From a gamma proteobacterium NOR5-3 (GTDB lineage Bacteria > Pseudomonadota > Gammaproteobacteria > Pseudomonadales > Halieaceae), in the NCBI GenBank assembly GCA_000158155.1, contig DS999407.1:5919-69918 (forward strand): a DNA stretch of 64,000 bases, read 5' to 3'. How positions within the stretch are numbered: the stretch's first letter is position 1; every line of letters begins with the position of its first letter. Made by a program: the position numbers and the translations under genes. Positions 60,076-64,000 of the stretch are shown in pieces. Under the pieces are notes generated by a model. The model worked only from the letters and a program-made list of their open reading frames with translations. It had not been told where the DNA came from and did no database searches.

Positions 60076-60489
60076 TTAGCCTTCTTCGTTTAGCCGCTTC
60101 CTGATTTCCGCGCGCCACTTGCTGGCGTTCTCCTGCTGCCTGTCCAACAGGATCCCGAGCACGTAGGCCGTTGCAGCCGCTCCGATTAATGCGACCCCCG
60201 TCTCGAACACGATATCGACAAGAAACTCTCGCATCGCTTCGGACCACAGCAAAGCCAACTCCGAGAACTTCAACATCTTGGACGCAGCGACGAGCGCCGC
60301 TCCGAGTAAGGTACCAACAGCGAGAAACCACTTGTGGATATTCACCGGGGCACTGATTTTGTCGATTTGCTCAGGGTGATCACGGAAGTACGCGAGCTCT
60401 TCGTCAGTGACCACCGCATCTCCCCGATGCATGAGCCTCTTCAGGAAGAGGCGGTCTATCTGTTGCGTATCTTCAGCTTTGCGGGCCAT
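60076..60489 (-). CDS. membrane protein of unknown function, 137 residues
   Basis: A small inner-membrane protein with two hydrophobic segments (WFLAVGTLLGAALVAASKM and FETGVALIGAAATAYVLGILL) between a charged N terminus (MARKAEDTQQIDRLFLKRLMHRGDAVVTDEELAYFRDHPEQIDKI) and a basic tail (RQQENASKWRAEIRKRL). No named family is recognised. It begins 26 bp after the DUF1254 stop and is probably co-transcribed with it. A fragment of a second copy lies at 46623-46706, and both copies neighbour antiporter sequence. Confidence 0.7.
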   Translation of the reverse strand: MARKAEDTQQIDRLFLKRLMHRGDAVVTDEELAYFRDHPEQIDKISAPVNIHKWFLAVGTLLGAALVAASKMLKFSELALLWSEAMREFLVDIVFETGVALIGAAATAYVLGILLDRQQENASKWRAEIRKRLNEEG

Positions 60490-60514
60490 GGACTTTGCCT
60501 TGATGTCAGGTCGG

Positions 60515-62062
60515 CTACTTCACCCGCTCAAAGTCGCCAAGCACCCAGGTCTTGTCGATATAGCCTTTCTCAGGGCCGTAGAACCGGAACACCACGAAGA
60601 AACCTTTCTCGCCGTTGGTCCTGACCCAGTTCTTTTCTTTGCCTTTCGGCGCTTTCGTCGGACCAAAGTAGATGTCGACCGAGCCATCGGCATTTTCCAC
60701 AGGCTTGTTTGCACTGCCGATGGAATTGTTGGTGTTGCCGCCGGCATCGAGCAGCCCGCGAGTCGTCGCATCGTAGGCGGTCACGGCCCAGAATCGTGCG
60801 ACCGGCGGATTGGCGGGCACGTTGAGCTTGTAGACTTCGCCACCGTCCAGGTACTCGCCCTTGTTATCGCGGAATGCGGTCAGGTAGGCCGTGCCCTGCC
60901 CCGGCGTGGTCGACAACAGGTTAGGAGACACGACAATCGCCTGGTAATGCCACAGGGTCCGGGCGTCGATATCGTTGACACCGTTACGCTCGAACGTGGT
61001 GTTGTGCAGGAACATCTTTTCCCAGTGGCGATTCGACCAGTACTTGATATCCGGATCACGCGAGGCATAAACAATGGCCCGCGACATCGCGACACCCTGT
61101 TTGGCGCCCTGATCTAAAATCCCCTGCATGCGCGCATCGGGGCTGAAGCGTTTGCCCTTGGCGATACCTAATGTCGCGAGGCGACCCAATTGCTCAGCAC
61201 CGAACATCTCGGTTGGCTCGTATTGCACGATCTCGTTCAGCATCTGGAACACGGAGCCATCTTCGGCCGGGAGCGGGTTGATGCCCATACCCGTCGCATT
61301 GAAGTAGTTGGCCTGTCGCGGCCCTGTCGCGAGGGGGTACACCTTGAGATTCTGCCGGAACCAGTCTACGGCCTGCTCGCCGAGGCCAACTTCGCCGAAG
61401 CCGCGCATCATGACCCAGATCCGGTAGCTCGGTGAGTTGACCGCAAAGTATCCGTCGGGAATCGCCCCCTCGTAACCCGGTGGGACGAACAGGTACTTGC
61501 CACCCTCGCCCTTGTCGGGCCCGACAAAACCGAAATCGACCATGAACTTGAACAAGCCGTCGTTCGCGGTGCCATACATGCCCGGCGGAATATCAACGAC
61601 CGTAGGGCCATCGACTTTCAGGTCGAGGGAGGCGATCGCATAAACCGTGCTGTTGTTGCCCGTCAGGAACGGTTCACTGGGCAGCCAGCCAGGGCCGGCG
61701 GCCACGGCGATGTCTGACGAAGTCTTGAATTTGAAGTCACGGATCTGCGACTTGACGATCGCGTACACCGAGAGCGCCGGATAAAAATCCATGTACGCCT
61801 GCGTAGCGCGCTGCAAGTCCAGCTCATCGTAGATCTTTTTGGTCGTTTCCTCGGTAGGGAAGGCCTCAAGATCGAATTTGAGTGTGCCGAAAGTTGTCTT
61901 GATCTTGTCCGGCGCAGGCTTGAAGTCGGCCCCCACCTGTTTCTCACCGGCGGTTTCGAACAGATTCCGGGTCTCCTCGCTGCTGGCGGCGAGTAGCGGC
62001 GCCGCCATGCCAACTCCAAGCACAACCGTCATTGCGCGCCAAAAACCTACACTCGATGTCAT
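60515..62062 (-). CDS. DUF1254/DUF1214 family exported protein, paralogue 3
   Basis: A 515-residue protein with a signal peptide (AMTVVLGVGMAAPLLAA). DUF1254 (KKIYDELDLQRATQAYMDFYPALSVYAI) and DUF1214 (YKLNVPANPPVARFWAVTAYDATTRGLL, DIYFGPTKAPKGKEKNWVRTNGEKGFFVVFRFYGP) are complete. The segment YLFVPPGYEGAIPDGYFAVNSPSYRIW is strongly conserved among all three paralogues. GGGAGACGACA precedes the ATG. The motif and hairpin form its 5-prime region; the same signal peptide and promoter recur as a fragment at 63838-64000. Confidence 0.88.
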   Translation of the reverse strand: MTSSVGFWRAMTVVLGVGMAAPLLAASSEETRNLFETAGEKQVGADFKPAPDKIKTTFGTLKFDLEAFPTEETTKKIYDELDLQRATQAYMDFYPALSVYAIVKSQIRDFKFKTSSDIAVAAGPGWLPSEPFLTGNNSTVYAIASLDLKVDGPTVVDIPPGMYGTANDGLFKFMVDFGFVGPDKGEGGKYLFVPPGYEGAIPDGYFAVNSPSYRIWVMMRGFGEVGLGEQAVDWFRQNLKVYPLATGPRQANYFNATGMGINPLPAEDGSVFQMLNEIVQYEPTEMFGAEQLGRLATLGIAKGKRFSPDARMQGILDQGAKQGVAMSRAIVYASRDPDIKYWSNRHWEKMFLHNTTFERNGVNDIDARTLWHYQAIVVSPNLLSTTPGQGTAYLTAFRDNKGEYLDGGEVYKLNVPANPPVARFWAVTAYDATTRGLLDAGGNTNNSIGSANKPVENADGSVDIYFGPTKAPKGKEKNWVRTNGEKGFFVVFRFYGPEKGYIDKTWVLGDFERVK

Positions 62063-62086
62063 TGTCGTCTCCCATCAATAAGCAAT

Positions 62087-62120
62087 GAGGCCGAGTATCT
62101 ACCCAAAGATACTCGGCCTC
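62087..62120 (-). other. hairpin at the presumed transcript start of DUF1254 paralogue 3
   Basis: GAGGCCGAGTATCT (62087-62100), loop ACCCAA, AGATACTCGGCCTC (62107-62120): a perfect 14-base inverted repeat, beginning within the motif and ending 25 bp before the ATG. Confidence 0.8.
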
Positions 62121-62136
62121 AGGCCATTTGGCGCCA
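62117..62136 (-). promoter_or_regulatory. envelope-regulon motif copy 19
   Basis: On the minus strand, TGGCGC-N4-TGGCCTGAGG, 55 bp before the ATG at 62062. Confidence 0.6.
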
Positions 62137-62222
62137 CGATAACTGCGTGTGTAGAAATGGACCCCAGTTGTAATCCCTCCACTTATAACCGCTGTTCGGA
62201 GTACAGGGTTAAACCGCACTCC

Positions 62223-63770
62223 TCAACGTTCCGCAGGTACCGAAAACACGTATTGAGTGACCTTATTTTTGCCTGCACCTTTAGCCTCGTAGAGAGCTTG
62301 ATCAGCCCTCTTAGTTATTGAAGCCGCAGAATCTAATGGGAAATAAGAGGTAATACCGACGCTTACCGTTTGTTTACCTGCGATGGGAAAATCATACTGC
62401 TCTATCTTAACCCTCAGAGATTCAATTAATTTCAACATGTCATTCGCTGAAGTTCCGGGGCATATGATTAAAAACTCTTCTCCCCCCCACCTTCCGGCAA
62501 TATCTGTTTTTCTTAGATTATTTTGCAAAACATCCGCTATGCCGACTAAAACGTCATCGCCGATCTGATGGCCATAACTATCATTTACCCTTTTAAAGTT
62601 ATCGATATCGGCTAGTGCGACCCCAAACTCAAGGCTATATCGATCAGCTCTATCAATCTCATTTTTTAAGGCGGCATCAAGTTTAAGGCGATTACAAAGC
62701 CCGGTTAAAACATCAGTTCCTGCAATTTTTTCAAGTTCTTGATTCTTGGCTTTCAGTTCTTCGTCTAGCAGTTTTAACCGCAAGTTACTTCGTTCAACTT
62801 GTCTATTGGCTTTAGCGATTATTCGATTCCAAAAAGTAATCAAGCCAATAACAACAAGACTTAAAAAAGAAACACTCAAAAACAAACCATAGTCGGCTTT
62901 TTGAATAACCCTCTCTTTGACCCATTTCTTTGAAATAGCGGTTCTTTCTTCAAGGGTTATAGAGTTGATTGCTTTGTTTATTATTGGCAACAGCTGTCGA
63001 TGATCTTTATGTATCATCACCGCCATCGGAAAAGAAATGTCAGTTACCCCGGCAAATACAACTTCCTGATTACCCGAATTATGGATGTGGTATTGCAGTA
63101 CGGGCAAAATATCGACGGCAGCATAAGCCTCCCCGCTCATGACCTTTTGGATTGCTTCTTTGGTATTCCGCACTTGTAAATAGTTAATGTCTGGGTGCTT
63201 GGCTTTCATCAAGTGATAAGTACTATAGTTTTTCCCCACGGCCACAGTGCGCCCTGACAGTGAAGCAGCATTACTCAAGAAGTAATTGGGTCTGGTGGCA
63301 ATTGCAATAGAATAACTTTCATAAGGAATCGAAAATAGCGCGTACTCTTCCCTATCTTTTGTTCTTGCCGTCGCGGGATAGATATCTACTTTTTTTTGTT
63401 TCATCAACTCCAAAAGCTCTGCAAAGGTGACGCTACCTTGCAAGCTTTCTTTTAACTGCAATTTACTTTTAATCAACTGCCAATAATCTTCAGCAATGCC
63501 AATATACTCGCCATCCGATGAACTAAAATTCAACGGCATCCACTCATCTATGTGATATCGCCTGAACGCAGTGTTACTCAGATACTTCTTTTGCTCGGGA
63601 GTTAAATCAGTCGTACTTGTATCGGCAATGTTAAGTGAATTAAGGTCTGCCTTTTTCGGGCTCGTGTCATAGTCATCTGCATGCGTATGTGAAGATCGAT
63701 ATAGGAATAGACAAAACAGAGAAACAAGATAAATAACTAGCTTCTTGTTTACTTCTACTTCAGGCTTCAT
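62223..63770 (-). CDS. transmembrane diguanylate cyclase with periplasmic substrate-binding domain
   Basis: A 515-residue sensor. A signal/anchor (LVIYLVSLFCLFLY) is followed by a periplasmic SBP_bac_3-type domain (about residues 55-295: DGEYIGIAEDYWQLIKSKL, ALFSIPYESYSIAIATRPNYFL), a helix (YGLFLSVSFLSLVVIGLITFW), a coiled coil and a GGDEF domain with active motif GGEEF and inhibitory site RKTD five residues before it. It should make c-di-GMP in response to a small ligand. GGAAG 7 bases before the ATG at 63770. The gene is clearly more AT-rich than its neighbours, suggesting acquisition. Confidence 0.9.
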   Translation of the reverse strand: MKPEVEVNKKLVIYLVSLFCLFLYRSSHTHADDYDTSPKKADLNSLNIADTSTTDLTPEQKKYLSNTAFRRYHIDEWMPLNFSSSDGEYIGIAEDYWQLIKSKLQLKESLQGSVTFAELLELMKQKKVDIYPATARTKDREEYALFSIPYESYSIAIATRPNYFLSNAASLSGRTVAVGKNYSTYHLMKAKHPDINYLQVRNTKEAIQKVMSGEAYAAVDILPVLQYHIHNSGNQEVVFAGVTDISFPMAVMIHKDHRQLLPIINKAINSITLEERTAISKKWVKERVIQKADYGLFLSVSFLSLVVIGLITFWNRIIAKANRQVERSNLRLKLLDEELKAKNQELEKIAGTDVLTGLCNRLKLDAALKNEIDRADRYSLEFGVALADIDNFKRVNDSYGHQIGDDVLVGIADVLQNNLRKTDIAGRWGGEEFLIICPGTSANDMLKLIESLRVKIEQYDFPIAGKQTVSVGITSYFPLDSAASITKRADQALYEAKGAGKNKVTQYVFSVPAER

Positions 63771-63940
63771 TCGAACTTCCACCAAGTTAACGCCAATACT
63801 TGGATGGAATTCTCATAAGTTAGGCTGCCATTTAACCGGTGGCGGCGAGTATCGGTGCCGCCATGCTTACTCCAAGTGCAGTCGCAATTGCGCAGCAAAC
63901 CAATACTCGATATCATTTTTGTGTCTCACCAATAAGCAAT

Positions 63941-63974
63941 GAGGCCGAGTATCTACCCAAAGATACTCGGCCTC
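63941..63974 (-). other. hairpin, third copy of the DUF1254 leader structure
   Basis: GAGGCCGAGTATCT, loop ACCCAA, AGATACTCGGCCTC: identical to the structure at 62087-62120, in front of the broken fourth gene. Confidence 0.75.
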
Positions 63975-63990
63975 AGGCCACTTTGCGCCA
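63971..63990 (-). promoter_or_regulatory. envelope-regulon motif copy 20
   Basis: On the minus strand, TGGCGC-N4-TGGCCTGAGG, 55 bp before the start codon of the fragmentary DUF1254 gene. Confidence 0.55.
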
Positions 63991-64000
63991 CCATAACCCG

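Larger units (their letters stand above)
63838..64000 (-). pseudogene. 5-prime fragment of a fourth DUF1254/DUF1214 gene
   Basis: On the minus strand the motif, hairpin, untranslated region and signal-peptide codons (ATG at 63914-63916, MISSIG...) repeat those of paralogue 3 with few differences. A 2-base deletion shifts the frame within the signal sequence and similarity stops near 63838, where the diguanylate cyclase region begins. The duplicated unit may extend past the window edge. Confidence 0.85.

Noticed and set aside
59744-60331. 195-residue minus-strand frame between AI-2E and the 137-residue gene
   Set aside because: It fuses antisense and relic sequence, overlaps a supported gene in another frame, and only the antiporter fragment inside it is meaningful.
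8288-63990. CRISPR array or integron cassette array built on the dispersed motif
   Set aside because: Copies are not regularly spaced, lie upstream of genes in fixed orientation, no cas or integron integrase gene is present, and genes occur on both strands.
1-64000. tRNA, rRNA or riboswitch genes
   Set aside because: No cloverleaf, rRNA signature or known riboswitch core was recognised by eye on either strand.

Overview
The window looks like a chromosomal segment of a Gram-negative, probably marine gammaproteobacterium. The basis is outer-membrane beta-barrels, many Sec and lipoprotein signals, a cis/trans fatty-acid isomerase (Cti), MscK- and YihY-type membrane proteins, AI-2E family exporters and three Cys-type sulfatases. 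The family set and moderately GC-rich codon use support this placement; no rRNA or tRNA gene is present to fix the taxon.

Layout. (1) 1-7.2 kb: a catabolic operon on the + strand (VOC protein, MFS carrier, FAD-linked oxidase, alpha/beta-hydrolase, MDR oxidoreductase, CpcT-like protein, second alpha/beta-hydrolase), with several coding ends overlapping by 4 bases. Both hydrolases lack the usual Ser nucleophile. (2) 7.4-8.15 kb: an IS6-family element. (3) 8.3-33 kb: envelope genes, mostly single genes or short operons. They include a PLD-like lipoprotein, MipA-like and other barrels, a SYLF protein, a glycine-zipper protein, a class D sortase beside a protein with an LPTTA sorting signal, an exo/endonuclease-phosphatase lipoprotein, an AraC regulator, DUF1254/DUF1214, an MscK-like channel and Cti. 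(4) 33-39 kb: a gene graveyard around membrane-protein operons, with several YihY fragments, a truncated cardiolipin synthase and a DUF1214 tail, next to intact AI-2E, DUF883-like, holin-like and YihY genes. (5) 39-46.5 kb: a periplasmic amidohydrolase/porin/D-aminoacylase operon, then a patatin-like lipoprotein and a cation/proton antiporter. (6) 46.8-57 kb: three arylsulfatases, AraC, a PLD lipoprotein, an EEP-family protein and DUF1254. (7) 57-64 kb: a decayed IS3 element that cuts a second AI-2E/DUF883/holin operon, a third DUF1254 gene, an AT-rich diguanylate cyclase, and the 5-prime fragment of a fourth DUF1254 gene.

The most striking signal fits no standard feature type. A short oriented motif, TGGCRY-N4-TGGCC(R/T)GA, recurs at least 20 times between 8.3 and 64 kb. 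Nearly every copy lies about 50-100 bp upstream of a start codon and points toward the gene. It precedes envelope, lipid and secreted-protein genes and is absent from the 1-7 kb catabolic operon. I read it as the promoter element or operator of one large envelope regulon, possibly recognised by an OmpR/PhoB- or AraC-type regulator, or an unusual sigma factor. Its -24/-12 resemblance to sigma-54 promoters fails by one base of spacing. Gene fragments next to copies of the motif suggest that motif-plus-gene units have been duplicated and broken repeatedly here.
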